From assembly GCF_028595325.1 (NCBI RefSeq), contig NZ_JAQQXR010000005.1, positions 186,001 through 250,000 of the forward strand: 64,000 nucleotides of DNA, written 5' to 3'. The DNA is from Janthinobacterium fluminis. Its GTDB lineage: Bacteria; Pseudomonadota; Gammaproteobacteria; Burkholderiales; Burkholderiaceae_D. The notes below the pieces were generated by a model that searched no databases, was not told the origin of the DNA, and saw only the letters and a program-made list of their open reading frames with translations. The position numbers were made by a program, and so were the translations under genes. Shown here one piece after another: positions 1-7,888 of the stretch (its first letter is position 1; the number at the start of each line of letters is the position of its first letter).

Positions 1-657
1 GTCGAGTCGCTCGGCCTGGACGAGGGCGAGATCTTCAACGCCTACAACGAAGTCAAGTCGATCCGCGACAAGGACGAGTTCCTGATCCCCTTCATCAACA
101 CGCTGACCGACCCGGCCTTCACCACCGGCACCGTGGAAAACGACCAGAAGCTGCTGAAGTCCCTGATCGTCTTCGCCTGCCTGATGGAAGGTCTGTTCTT
201 CTACGTCGGCTTCACGCAGATCCTGGCGCTGGGCCGCCAGAACAAGATGATGGGCGCCGCCGAGCAGTACCAGTACATCCTGCGCGACGAATCGATGCAC
301 TGCAACTTCGGCATCGACTTGATCAACACGATCAAGATGGAAAATCCGCAGCTGTGGACGGCCGCTTTCCGCGAGGAGATCAAGGCGCTGTTCCTGAAAG
401 CCGTCGACCTGGAATACGCCTACGCCGAAGACACGATGCCGCGTGGCGTCCTGGGTCTGAACGCGCCGATGTTCAAGGGTTATTTGCGCTTCATCGCGAA
501 CCGCCGCGCGCAGCAAATCGGCCTCGAACAATTGTTCGCGCAAGAAGAAAATCCTTTCCCTTGGATGAGCGAAATGATCGACTTGAAGAAGGAGCGTAAC
601 TTCTTCGAGACCCGCGTCATCGAGTACCAAACTGGTGGTGCGCTGAACTGGGAATAA
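1..657 (+). CDS. nrdB: Class Ia ribonucleotide reductase, beta subunit (5' end missing)
   Basis: The window opens inside this gene: frame 1 is open from base 1, so the N-terminal part with the radical tyrosine is outside. The visible 218 residues carry the conserved R2 helix with the acid and histidine iron ligands (RDESMHCNFGIDLIN, just after base 280) and the typical C-terminal tail ending in a Gly-Ala-Leu-Asn-Trp-Glu run, which in this family docks on the alpha subunit. NrdB houses the diiron-tyrosyl radical that NrdA uses to reduce ribonucleotides for DNA synthesis. nrdA is expected upstream, outside the window. Identification is firm; only the start is missing. Confidence 0.96.
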   Translation, partial: VESLGLDEGEIFNAYNEVKSIRDKDEFLIPFINTLTDPAFTTGTVENDQKLLKSLIVFACLMEGLFFYVGFTQILALGRQNKMMGAAEQYQYILRDESMHCNFGIDLINTIKMENPQLWTAAFREEIKALFLKAVDLEYAYAEDTMPRGVLGLNAPMFKGYLRFIANRRAQQIGLEQLFAQEENPFPWMSEMIDLKKERNFFETRVIEYQTGGALNWE

Positions 658-736
658 GCCGATTTGCTGCGCTACCGTGAAATAGCGTACGTATCCTGCA
701 AAAAAGCATACGAAATCGCGTCGTGCCGGTTGCGCA

Positions 737-764
737 TTGACAAGGTTTTCGTGTACTTTATGAG
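737..764 (+). promoter_or_regulatory. Candidate sigma-70 promoter downstream of nrdB
   Basis: TTGACA (737-742, a perfect -35) is followed after 16 bases by TATGAG (759-764, four of six -10 positions). No convincing ORF follows. A hairpin (787-809) and a perfect intrinsic terminator (882-923) do, so the promoter may drive a small RNA. It is inferred from sequence only. Confidence 0.4.
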
Positions 765-770
765 ATTGAA

Positions 771-923
771 AATGCGAGCAATAAAACGCGCGGTTTTTTG
801 AGCCGCGCGGCGACGCAAAAAATCGCAAAATCGGGATACAGATTCACACGGATATGCACAAACCCACACCGTTTTTTTCTGCCGCCATGCCTGAATTTTT
901 TCAGGCATGGCGGTTTTTGTTTT
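771..923 (+). ncRNA. Candidate small RNA ending in an intrinsic terminator
   Basis: This stretch of about 150 bases lies between a good -35/-10 pair (737-764) and a textbook intrinsic terminator. It contains a 7-bp hairpin (787-793 with 803-809) near its 5' end and a poly-T-flanked 13-bp hairpin at its 3' end. The short reading frames here show no recognisable protein and no ribosome binding site. Alternatively, it could simply be a long nrdB 3' UTR with its terminator, since the nrdB stop is only about 110 bases upstream. No known RNA family was recognised. Confidence 0.35.
882..923 (+). terminator. Strong rho-independent terminator
   Basis: A perfect 13-bp stem (882-894 with 901-913) with a six-base loop is followed by TTTTTGTTTT (914-923). 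It lies 225 bases past the nrdB stop, so it ends either the nrdB mRNA or a separate small RNA started at about 771. Confidence 0.85.
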
Positions 924-1030
924 GAAGAATGGGGTGCGGCTGCGGACACGTTGAAGGACGTCGAGAAGTCGTCCGGACGCGGGGTCGCAACACACCAGAC
1001 TTTGCCACCAGCTGCGAGATAGGGCAGGGT

Positions 1031-1155
1031 GGCACCGACGATGGCTGAAGTGCTGCAAACGTGAGGAGTTGCAGCAGTTCAGCTGGTGCCGAATTCATTA
1101 GCGCAAACCAGTCGTTTGTGCCGATGAATAATTCGCCTGACCCAATATGATGGGT
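1031..1155 (+). ncRNA. Three consecutive hairpins in the leader region of the H1-like gene
   Basis: Hairpin 1: 1043-1058 pairs with 1069-1084 (16 bp including two G-U pairs, 10-base loop). It is extended by 1031-1036 with 1085-1090 across a six-base bulge on one side. Hairpin 2: 1101-1107 pairs with 1115-1121, extended by 1093-1098 with 1124-1129 across a small internal loop. Hairpin 3: 1140-1144 pairs with 1151-1155. No convincing coding frame covers the block and the next start codon is at 1212. Either it is a structured 5' leader of the H1-like mRNA or a separate RNA. I do not recognise an Rfam family. The structure is derived by eye, without energy calculation. Confidence 0.4.
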
Positions 1156-1211
1156 TGGACGGGTTTTAATCTTGTAGCGTAAATTTCTCATCTCAGATGA
1201 AGGAGAGACAA

Positions 1212-2474
1212 ATGGCAACAGCCGCTAAGAAACCAGCAACAAAGAAACCAGCCGCCAAGGCTGCGCCCGCCGCTAAGAAACCGGTGGCCGCAGTGAAGGC
1301 AGTGGCCGCTAAACCAGTCGCGAAAGCCGCAGCGAAGCCAGTAGTCAAGGCCGCCGCTAAGCCAGCCGCGAAAGCAGCCGCCAAACCGGCAGCAAAACCA
1401 GCAGTGAAAGCGGCAGCGAAGCCGGCAGCAAAAGTGGCGGCGAAGCCAGCGGCGAAAGCAGCGGCCAAGCCAGCGGCAAAAGCAGCAGCCAAGCCAGCAG
1501 CAAAAGTAGCGGCGAAGCCAGCAGCGAAAGCGGCAGCCAAGCCAGCGGCGAAAGCGGCAGCCAAACCAGCGGCAAAAGCGGCAGCGAAGCCAGCGGCAAA
1601 AGCCAAACCAGTAGCAAAAGCAGCGGCCAAGCCAGCGGCAAAAGCAAAAGCGGCGGCCAAGCCAGCGGCAAAAGCGAAAGCAGCAGCCAAGCCAGCGGCA
1701 AAAGCAGCAGCCAAGCCAGTAGCAAAAGCCAAAGCAGCGGCCAAGCCAGCGGCAAAAGCGGCAGCGAAGCCAGCGGCGAAAGCAGCAGCCAAGCCAGCGG
1801 CTAAAGCGAAAGCGGCAGCCAAGCCAGCGGCAAAAGCAAAAGCAGCAGCCAAGCCAGTAGCAAAAGCCAAAGCAGCGGCCAAGCCAGCAGCAAAAGCAGC
1901 AGCGAAGCCAGCGGCAAAAGCAGCAGCGAAGCCAGCAGCTAAAGCAGCAGCCAAGCCAGCGGCTAAGGCAGCAGCCAAGCCAGTAGCAAAAGCTGCAGCG
2001 AAGCCAGCGGCAAAAGCGGCAGCGAAGCCAGCGGCGAAAGCAGCAGCCAAGCCAGCAGCGAAAGCGGCAGCCAAGCCAGCGGCTAAGGCAGCAGCCAAGC
2101 CAGTAGCGAAAGCAGCGGCGAAGCCAGCGGCCAAAGCAGCAGCGAAGCCGGCAGCTAAAGTTGTAGCGAAGCCAGCTGCTAAAGCAGTAGCGGCTAAGCC
2201 AGCGGCTAAAGCGGCAGCCAAGCCAGCTGTAAAAGCGGCAGCCAAGCCGGCAGCTCCGGCTCCAGTCGCAGCGCCAGTGGTAGCGGCTCCGGCAGCGGCC
2301 GCAGCGCCAGCCGCAGCGAAGCCAGTCGCGAAAAAAGCGGCAGCCAAGCCTAAGAAGGCAGCGCCTAAGAAGGCAGTTGTGGCCAAGCCGGCTGCGGCCG
2401 TCGCCCCAGCAGCAAAAACAGTGTTGGCGCCGGCAGCAGCCTGGCCGTTCCCGACCAGCACTCGCCCATCGTAA
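1212..2474 (+). CDS. Histone H1-like Ala/Lys/Pro-rich DNA-binding protein
   Basis: The 420-residue protein is almost entirely Ala, Lys, Pro and Val, built from dozens of KPAAKAAA-type units. It resembles the C-terminal tail of eukaryotic histone H1 and the AlgP/AlaKP-type proteins of proteobacteria. It ends in a non-repetitive tail with a Trp-Pro-Phe-Pro motif that I recall as common in Oxalobacteraceae versions. Such proteins bind DNA through lysines and contribute to nucleoid compaction or transcription; the specific role here is inferred. The start at 1212 is chosen because AAGGAG (1200-1205) sits six bases upstream, while the ATG at 1197 overlaps that site. A strong terminator follows. 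Confidence 0.85.
   Translation: MATAAKKPATKKPAAKAAPAAKKPVAAVKAVAAKPVAKAAAKPVVKAAAKPAAKAAAKPAAKPAVKAAAKPAAKVAAKPAAKAAAKPAAKAAAKPAAKVAAKPAAKAAAKPAAKAAAKPAAKAAAKPAAKAKPVAKAAAKPAAKAKAAAKPAAKAKAAAKPAAKAAAKPVAKAKAAAKPAAKAAAKPAAKAAAKPAAKAKAAAKPAAKAKAAAKPVAKAKAAAKPAAKAAAKPAAKAAAKPAAKAAAKPAAKAAAKPVAKAAAKPAAKAAAKPAAKAAAKPAAKAAAKPAAKAAAKPVAKAAAKPAAKAAAKPAAKVVAKPAAKAVAAKPAAKAAAKPAVKAAAKPAAPAPVAAPVVAAPAAAAAPAAAKPVAKKAAAKPKKAAPKKAVVAKPAAAVAPAAKTVLAPAAAWPFPTSTRPS
1360..2250 (+). repeat. Imperfect tandem repeat array inside the H1-like gene
   Basis: The DNA encoding the AKPAAK units is a degenerate tandem array of about 15- and 24-27-base modules differing mainly at third codon positions. Longer blocks recur exactly: 1947-1987 is identical to 2067-2107 (offset 120), and about 47 bases near 1704-1750 recur near 1842-1888 (offset 138). 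Both offsets are multiples of three, so copy-number change preserves the frame. Confidence 0.85.
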
Positions 2475-2507
2475 CCAAGTTCGCTTGGGTGCCTGGATGA
2501 GGCAATG

Positions 2508-2542
2508 CCGCTGTGTGAATTAATCACACAGCGGTTTTTTTT
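2508..2542 (+). terminator. Rho-independent terminator after the H1-like gene
   Basis: A perfect 11-bp stem (2508-2518 with 2524-2534) with a five-base loop is followed by eight T (2535-2542). It lies 34 bases after the H1-like stop and immediately before the yggT ribosome binding site, so it separates the two genes. Confidence 0.93.
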
Positions 2543-2553
2543 GGAGAATTGTC

Positions 2554-3084
2554 GTGCTGAGTATTCTTACGTTAATCGTTGACACCATTGCCAGCGTGTT
2601 GGGTGGCGTCTTGTTGTTGCGGTTCTGGATGCAGGCAGTCCGGGTGCGGCCACCGTCGTCGGTCGCCCAATTCACGTTTCAACTATCCGACTGGCTGGTG
2701 CGGCCCCTGCGCCGTATCGTTCCCGGCGTCGGCGGATATGACTGGGCCAGCCTGATTGGCGCCTTCCTCGTTGTTCTGCTGGCATCGTCAGTCTTCTTGA
2801 TCGCCGGCGTGCCGTTCCAAATTATTCTGGTGCATGCGCTGAAGCGCTTCATGCAGTGGATCATTTACGGTTTCATGGCCTTGCTCATTATCGAGGCAAT
2901 TTTCAGCTGGATTAATCCGCACGCGCCGCTGGCGCCGTTTGTGCGCGCCCTGAACGAACCATTGCTGCGTCCCCTGCGCAAGGTCGTTCCGCTGGTCGGC
3001 AATCTGGACTTGTCGTTGTTGGTCGCACTGATTTTGCTGCAGGTGGCGCAATTATTGGTGAATATGCTGTTTGCGGGCGCATGA
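2554..3084 (+). CDS. yggT: YggT family integral membrane protein
   Basis: The 176-residue protein is very hydrophobic, with two YggT repeats, each with membrane segments and a WLVRPLRRIVPGVGG / LLRPLRKVVPLVG-type motif (around residues 46-62 and 135-148). YggT proteins are small inner-membrane proteins linked to osmotic stress and, as SepF-associated versions, to division; the exact function is unsettled. The start is GTG at 2554 with GGAGAA upstream. The stop overlaps the ATG of the next gene (ATGA), so the two are translationally coupled. This gene pair is common in proteobacteria. Confidence 0.88.
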   Translation: MLSILTLIVDTIASVLGGVLLLRFWMQAVRVRPPSSVAQFTFQLSDWLVRPLRRIVPGVGGYDWASLIGAFLVVLLASSVFLIAGVPFQIILVHALKRFMQWIIYGFMALLIIEAIFSWINPHAPLAPFVRALNEPLLRPLRKVVPLVGNLDLSLLVALILLQVAQLLVNMLFAGA

Positions 3085-3392
3085 GTAAAGCTTGGTGTTC
3101 GGCGCTGCCGGGCGGAGTCCGCCTGGCCGTGCAAATTACGGCCAACGCCAAGAAAACCGAAGTCATCGGCGTGCTCGATGACGCCTTGAAGTTGAAGTTG
3201 CACGCGCAACCCATCGAAGGCAAGGCGAACGAGGCCCTGATACGCTATCTGGCCGATACGCTGGACGTGCCCAGAAGCGCCATTACGCTTACCCACGGGC
3301 AGACCAACAAGCGCAAGCTGCTGGAAATCGTCTCGGCCCGGCTGACGCCGGAAGACGTGGCGCGCCGGCTCGGCCTGGGCGGCGCCAACTGA
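3081..3392 (+). CDS. yggU: DUF167 family protein YggU
   Basis: The 103-residue protein has the DUF167/YggU pattern: an N-terminal strand with GVRLAVQITANAKKTEV, then KLKLHAQPIEGKANEALIRYLAD, and a Ser-Ala-Ile-Thr-Leu-Thr-His-Gly-Gln segment. The family is a small alpha/beta fold of unknown biochemical function. It overlaps yggT by four bases. The family assignment is firm, the function unknown. Confidence 0.9.
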   Translation: MSKAWCSALPGGVRLAVQITANAKKTEVIGVLDDALKLKLHAQPIEGKANEALIRYLADTLDVPRSAITLTHGQTNKRKLLEIVSARLTPEDVARRLGLGGAN

Positions 3393-3600
3393 AGCCGCGC
3401 GCGGCGCCGGCGCCCATTTCCCCTTATTCCAAAAATATTAATTTTATTGTAAATATAAGCACGTCGTAGTACATTGATGTGTTCGTTTCTGCTGTTGATA
3501 TCGCTTCTGCTATCGCTTCCGCACGCCCGTTGTTCCTTGTTTTAGTTTGCATCCATGACACCTTTGGTCACTCTGGTCGTATTCATAAGGAGACACAACT

Positions 3601-5772
3601 ATGGCAACAAATAGTATCTACCGCATCCACCCGTCGATAGGCGTCGCCCGGGTCGGCAACAGCCCCGATGAGTTTTATCTCGCTCCCGATTCGATAGGCG
3701 GTTTGCCGATCGAGGTGGACGCGTCGAACAATCCGCTGCGCGATGCCGGCGGCGCCAGCGTCAAGGTGACGCAGTTCAAGGACAACCAGGGCCGCGTCAA
3801 GCGCCAGGCCGCCACCTTCGCCATTTATCGCAGCGACCCGGCCAACCCCGGCGTCGAAGTGCCGGTCGATCTGAGCGACCCGGAGATTGCCTCCATCGAG
3901 TGGACGGTGCACCTGGCCAACAAGAAAGCGGCCTGGTGGGACTTCGTGCCGCTGCTGGGCGACTTGATGTTCGGCCCCGACAATAGCTACGAGACGTGGC
4001 AGAACCCGCCGCCGGCGTGGAACGTCGGCGATAGCGCCTGGACCAATTTCCGCAACAGCGACACCAGCGGCGCGCAGCGCCAGAGCCTGATCATCGATCC
4101 GGGGCCGCGCACCGTCAGCCTGCCGGGCCAGCGCGCCGAATTCATCAAGGAAAGCGTGCCGCCCGAGTACACCTTTGCCTCCTTCCCCGATCCGGCCAAG
4201 GTGACCCAGGGCTTGCCCGTCAGGTCGCTGGGTGAAATCCGTTCCGATTCGCGGGGTAACCTGCTCGTCATGGGCGGCTTCGGCAACGCCGGCGGCAGCG
4301 AAAGCATCACCGGCTTCGGCGGCGGCGACACCTGGCACGACGACATTGCCGACGGCCCCGTCACGGCCCGCGTGACGCTGAACGGCGGTGCGGTGCTGGA
4401 ATTGCAGGCGTGGGCCGTTATCGGCTCGCCCAAGTTCGCCCCCGAGCTGGTGAATATTTCGACCTGGGACGATGTCGCCACCGACTGCGCGCTGAAGTAC
4501 CTGGGCGCCCGCCCGGACATCTACAACGCCGACCGGCCGGAATGGGCCGACAACGAGGGCTGGAACCCGAACTACATCGTCAATTACTGGCAGGACATCA
4601 AGCCCTTCCTGAACCGCATCGCCGACTACCAGTGGGTCGCCACCGTGCCGTCGATGACGGCCTTCATCAACCCGCCGTTCGACCCGCTGGACGCGTCCGA
4701 GGCGACGAAGGCACAGCGCGAAGCCTTCCTCGGCTATTTCCGCAAGCCGTCGCAGCGGCGCATGGCGACGCAGGAAGCGCCGGCCGGCTTCACGGACGGG
4801 CAGAACCAGCAATTGTTCAGCGCCGCCACCGATCCGGACCCGGCCGCCGGCATCCCGCTGATGCCGCTCAATTCGGGGACGAACTCGGTGCGCAACAACG
4901 TCATCGACAAGTTTTCCGTGCTCACCGACACCCAGTACTACCTGCTGCAGCAGTGGGCGCGCGGCTGCTTCTCGTCCCAGGCGCCGGCCTTGAGCATTCC
5001 CGGCGTGCATCCGCTCGACCAGGTTGGCGTCGGCAACTGCGTCGGCGAACCGATGTGCCCCGGCATCGAGGTGACCTGGAGCGTGCGCAACCCGACCGTG
5101 TACGCGGCGCCCTTCGTCATCCGCCACCGCCACGCCCAGGAATATTATTACCAGAACGGCTTGTCCTGGCAGGAAGACGAGACGGCGCCCGCCGATTGGA
5201 ACGCCCCCACCATCGGCCTCGGTTGCGAGCCGGGCGACCTGACCAAGCGCATGGCGATCCCGTGGCAGGCGGACTTCTTCGATTGCTCGGTGCAGTTCAT
5301 TAACTTCGACAATCCGAACATCGTCAAAGACCCGATCAGCATGATTCCCGTGCCGCCGACCTACTATGCTTACTGGTGGCCGCCGCAAAGCCCGTGGAAC
5401 GTCCTCAGCGGCGCCAGCACCGTCGAAGAGCAGAAGGTGTCCGGCATCCCGGCCGGCTTGCAGGTGCTGTACAGCCGCGGCATCAACAGTTTCACGCAGA
5501 TGATCACGGCGTGGAAGTACCTCGGTTTCGTGCTGAACCAGAACACCGACCCGCTGCACGGCCGCCAGTACCCGTATTTTGTCGAAAAGGAGCGCAATCA
5601 CGATCGCTACCACGTCGCCAGCGTCGCCGTCGGCAACGTCAGCAGCTTCGTTACCGGGGACGATTCCAACTTCTACCCGGCCTGGTTCCTCAAGGACGAA
5701 GACCCGCAAACGCACAACGGCGACACGCCGCGCAAGCTCCTGGTGGCGCGACGTGGCCGTACCAGCCGCTGA
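3601..5772 (+). CDS. lodA: LodA/GoxA-type cysteine tryptophylquinone (CTQ) amino-acid oxidase
   Basis: The 723-residue protein starts IYRIHPSIGVARVGN, the hallmark of LodA-like proteins. Characterised members oxidise free L-lysine or glycine (or other primary amines), releasing aldehyde or keto product, ammonia and hydrogen peroxide, using a CTQ cofactor built from one Cys and one Trp of the chain. By motif comparison the likely cofactor residues are Cys486 (EPMCPGIEVTW) and Trp555 (AIPWQADFFDC); this mapping is by eye. No signal peptide is visible, as in known LodA proteins, which leave the cell by an undefined route. AAGGAG (3587-3592) precedes the ATG. The substrate cannot be told from sequence. 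The gene partner is the flavoprotein immediately downstream. Confidence 0.88.
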   Translation: MATNSIYRIHPSIGVARVGNSPDEFYLAPDSIGGLPIEVDASNNPLRDAGGASVKVTQFKDNQGRVKRQAATFAIYRSDPANPGVEVPVDLSDPEIASIEWTVHLANKKAAWWDFVPLLGDLMFGPDNSYETWQNPPPAWNVGDSAWTNFRNSDTSGAQRQSLIIDPGPRTVSLPGQRAEFIKESVPPEYTFASFPDPAKVTQGLPVRSLGEIRSDSRGNLLVMGGFGNAGGSESITGFGGGDTWHDDIADGPVTARVTLNGGAVLELQAWAVIGSPKFAPELVNISTWDDVATDCALKYLGARPDIYNADRPEWADNEGWNPNYIVNYWQDIKPFLNRIADYQWVATVPSMTAFINPPFDPLDASEATKAQREAFLGYFRKPSQRRMATQEAPAGFTDGQNQQLFSAATDPDPAAGIPLMPLNSGTNSVRNNVIDKFSVLTDTQYYLLQQWARGCFSSQAPALSIPGVHPLDQVGVGNCVGEPMCPGIEVTWSVRNPTVYAAPFVIRHRHAQEYYYQNGLSWQEDETAPADWNAPTIGLGCEPGDLTKRMAIPWQADFFDCSVQFINFDNPNIVKDPISMIPVPPTYYAYWWPPQSPWNVLSGASTVEEQKVSGIPAGLQVLYSRGINSFTQMITAWKYLGFVLNQNTDPLHGRQYPYFVEKERNHDRYHVASVAVGNVSSFVTGDDSNFYPAWFLKDEDPQTHNGDTPRKLLVARRGRTSR

Positions 5773-6904
5773 CGCGGGCGGGGTGGCCGCCGCCGATTAT
5801 GACGTCGTCATCATCGGCGGCGGCCCGGCGGGCGCCGCCGCCGCCATCACGCTGCGCCGCTACGGCGGCTTGCGGGTGGCGCTTGTCGAGCGCCGCCCTT
5901 TCGACCCCTACCGTCCGGGCGAGACGGTGTCGCCGGCCCTGTTTCCGCTGCTGGAATACCTGGGCATCGCGCGCGAGGGCTTCGAGCGCCAGCACCTGCG
6001 CTCGTATGCACACGCGGCCGCCTGGGGCAGCGCCGACCTGGTGGTGCGCGATTTCCTGTTCACGGGGCAGGGCAGCGGTCTGCACCTGGACCGCATGGCC
6101 TTCGACGCGATGCTGCTGGACGAGGCGGCGCGGCTGGGCGCCGTCGTGCTGCAGCCGGCCGAGTTGCTGCGCATCACGCCGGGGCCGCGCTGGCGCCTGG
6201 CGTTGCGCCAGCGCGGCTGCGCGCTGAGCCTGAGCGCGGCCTATGTGATCGATTGCAGCGGCCGCAGCAGCGTGCTGGTGCGCCAACAGGGTTGCCCGGT
6301 GCTGCAGACGGACCGCATGGTCGGCGTGTACGCGTATTATCCGGCGGGGATGGCGCGCGAGCGCCTGCAGCAAACCCTGGTGGAGACGACCGAACAGGGC
6401 TGGTTCTACCTGGCGCCCTTGCCGCAGCAGCGCACGGCCGTGGCCTTCATGACGGATGCGGAAACGCTGCGCGGGCTCGATTTACTGGACCCTGCCTGCT
6501 GGCGCAGGCATGGGCTGGCCACCGAGCACATCGCGGGCCTGTTGCGGGACTTGCCGGAGCCGCAGGCGTTTCGCCAGTATCCGATACACAGCCGGGTTGC
6601 GCGCCTGCCGGCGCAGGCGGCGTGGACGGCGGCGGGCGACGCCGCCGCCTGCTTCGACCCGATCTCGTCGCTGGGGATAGGGCACGCGCTCAGCTCCGGC
6701 ATCCACGCGGCAAGGGTGGCGCACGCGCATGTCGGGCAACTGGAGGGGCTGGGGGAGTCGTACCGGGAGTCGCTGCTGGCGCACTTCAAGACCTATGTGC
6801 AGACCCGGCGCGGCTTCTACTCCAGCGAGCGGCGCTGGCCGCAGGCCGGATTCTGGCGGCGGCGCGTCAACGCCGTCGACGAAGCAGTAAAAGAACCGGG
6901 CTGA
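5753..6904 (+). CDS. lodB: LodB-type FAD-dependent oxidoreductase (CTQ maturation)
   Basis: This flavoprotein of about 383 residues has an N-terminal dinucleotide-binding motif [13 protein letters not shown] (residues 19-31 from the start used) and a C-terminal GDAAACFDPISSLGIG segment that contacts FAD. It resembles the tryptophan-halogenase/geranylgeranyl-reductase superfamily. In LodA systems the adjacent LodB flavoprotein is needed to form the quinone cofactor, so this role is inferred from the neighbour. No ATG is available. GTG at 5753 overlaps the lodA end by 20 bases; GTG at 5783 would start 10 residues later and is equally possible. No regulator or transporter accompanies the pair. 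Confidence 0.82.
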   Translation: MAVPAADAGGVAAADYDVVIIGGGPAGAAAAITLRRYGGLRVALVERRPFDPYRPGETVSPALFPLLEYLGIAREGFERQHLRSYAHAAAWGSADLVVRDFLFTGQGSGLHLDRMAFDAMLLDEAARLGAVVLQPAELLRITPGPRWRLALRQRGCALSLSAAYVIDCSGRSSVLVRQQGCPVLQTDRMVGVYAYYPAGMARERLQQTLVETTEQGWFYLAPLPQQRTAVAFMTDAETLRGLDLLDPACWRRHGLATEHIAGLLRDLPEPQAFRQYPIHSRVARLPAQAAWTAAGDAAACFDPISSLGIGHALSSGIHAARVAHAHVGQLEGLGESYRESLLAHFKTYVQTRRGFYSSERRWPQAGFWRRRVNAVDEAVKEPG

Positions 6905-6944
6905 GAAAACGCCCGGGCAGTACGCGAAAAACCAGTGGCGCCGA

Positions 6945-7883
6945 TCAGTAGCGGTAGCCGAACGCCGCCTCGAAGCGGTCGGCGATGTCGGCCGCCGTCA
7001 GCTTGTGGTTTTGCGCGCCCTGGTGGGCGATCTTGATCGCGCCCATCAGGCTGGCCAGGCGGCCCGTGGTTTCCCAGTTTAAATTGTTGGTGATGCCGAA
7101 CAGCAGGCCGGCGCGGTAAGCGTCGCCGCAGCCGGTCGGGTCCAGCACGGCGTCCGCCTTGACGGCTGGAATGTCGATGCGCTTGCCGCCCGTGTAGATT
7201 TCCGAGCCGTTCTCGCCGCGCGTGACGATCAGCGCTTCCAGGCGGCTGGCCATGTCGGGCAGGGTCAGGCCGGTGCGTTCCATCAGCATTTCGATTTCGT
7301 AGTCGTTGGCGGTGACGTAGGTGGCCTTGTCGATGAAGTCGATCAATTGCTCGCCGTTGAACATCGGCATTTGCTGGCCCGGATCGAACATGATGGGAAT
7401 GCCCAGGTCGGCCAGGTCCTTGGCGTGCTTGAGCATGCCCTCGTGGCCGTCCGGCGAGATGATCGCGACGCGGGCCGGGCCGGCCTTGGCGATATCGTTT
7501 TCATGGGCGAAAGACATCGCGCCAGGATGGAAGGCGTTGATCTGGTTGTTGTCGACGTCGGCCGTGACGAAGCACTGGGCGTTGTAGCTGTCGGCCTTGA
7601 TCAAGATGTTTTCGGTGGAAATGCCGAGCTTTTGCAGGCGTTCCAGGTACAGGCCGCAGTCCTGGCCCATCACGCCGACGATGCGCGGCTCGCCGCCCAG
7701 CATTTTCAGGCTGTAGGCGATGTTGCCGGAGCAACCGCCGAACTCCGTGCGCAGCGTCGGCACCAGGAAGGAAACGTTAACCTTGTGCAATTGATCGGCC
7801 AGCAGGGACTCGCCGAAGCGGCCGTTGAATTGCATGATGGTGTCGATGGCGAGCGATCCGCAGATCAGGGAAGTCTTGGTCAT
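6945..7883 (-). CDS. PfkB family sugar/nucleoside kinase (adenosine kinase-like)
   Basis: The 312-residue protein has the ribokinase fold signatures: GGCSGNIAYSLKMLGG (residues 49-64) and the C-terminal DPTGCGDAYRAG motif with the catalytic base Asp254 and anion hole. Its length and pattern resemble proteobacterial proteins annotated as adenosine kinase-like carbohydrate kinases, but the substrate is not determined by sequence. It starts five bases after the stop of the DUF3426 gene and is probably the last gene of the accB-accC-prmA operon. It converges with lodB across a 40-base gap without a clear terminator. Confidence 0.85.
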   Translation of the reverse strand: MTKTSLICGSLAIDTIMQFNGRFGESLLADQLHKVNVSFLVPTLRTEFGGCSGNIAYSLKMLGGEPRIVGVMGQDCGLYLERLQKLGISTENILIKADSYNAQCFVTADVDNNQINAFHPGAMSFAHENDIAKAGPARVAIISPDGHEGMLKHAKDLADLGIPIMFDPGQQMPMFNGEQLIDFIDKATYVTANDYEIEMLMERTGLTLPDMASRLEALIVTRGENGSEIYTGGKRIDIPAVKADAVLDPTGCGDAYRAGLLFGITNNLNWETTGRLASLMGAIKIAHQGAQNHKLTAADIADRFEAAFGYRY

Positions 7884-7888
7884 GGTTT

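Larger units (their letters stand above)
658..1211. other. 554-base gap between nrdB and the H1-like gene
   Basis: No supported protein gene. Contents in order: candidate promoter (737-764), a 7-bp hairpin (787-809), a perfect terminator (882-923), a stretch without clear features (924-1030), three consecutive hairpins (1031-1155) and the H1-like gene's ribosome binding site (1200-1205). The base composition is less GC-rich than the surrounding genes. Confidence 0.7.

Noticed and set aside
798-1022. Small plus-strand reading frame in the nrdB-H1 gap
   Set aside because: It crosses the perfect terminator at 882-923, with no ribosome binding site and no family resemblance.
1360-2250. CRISPR-like or satellite array
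   Set aside because: No unique spacers between constant repeats; the repeats are coding and in frame with the H1-like protein.
1193-2527. Long minus-strand reading frame (444 codons) of Ala/Gly/Phe repeats opposite the H1-like gene
   Set aside because: It mirrors the repetitive GC-rich coding strand; no ribosome binding site, and low-complexity product. The plus-strand frame has a good start site and a known family.
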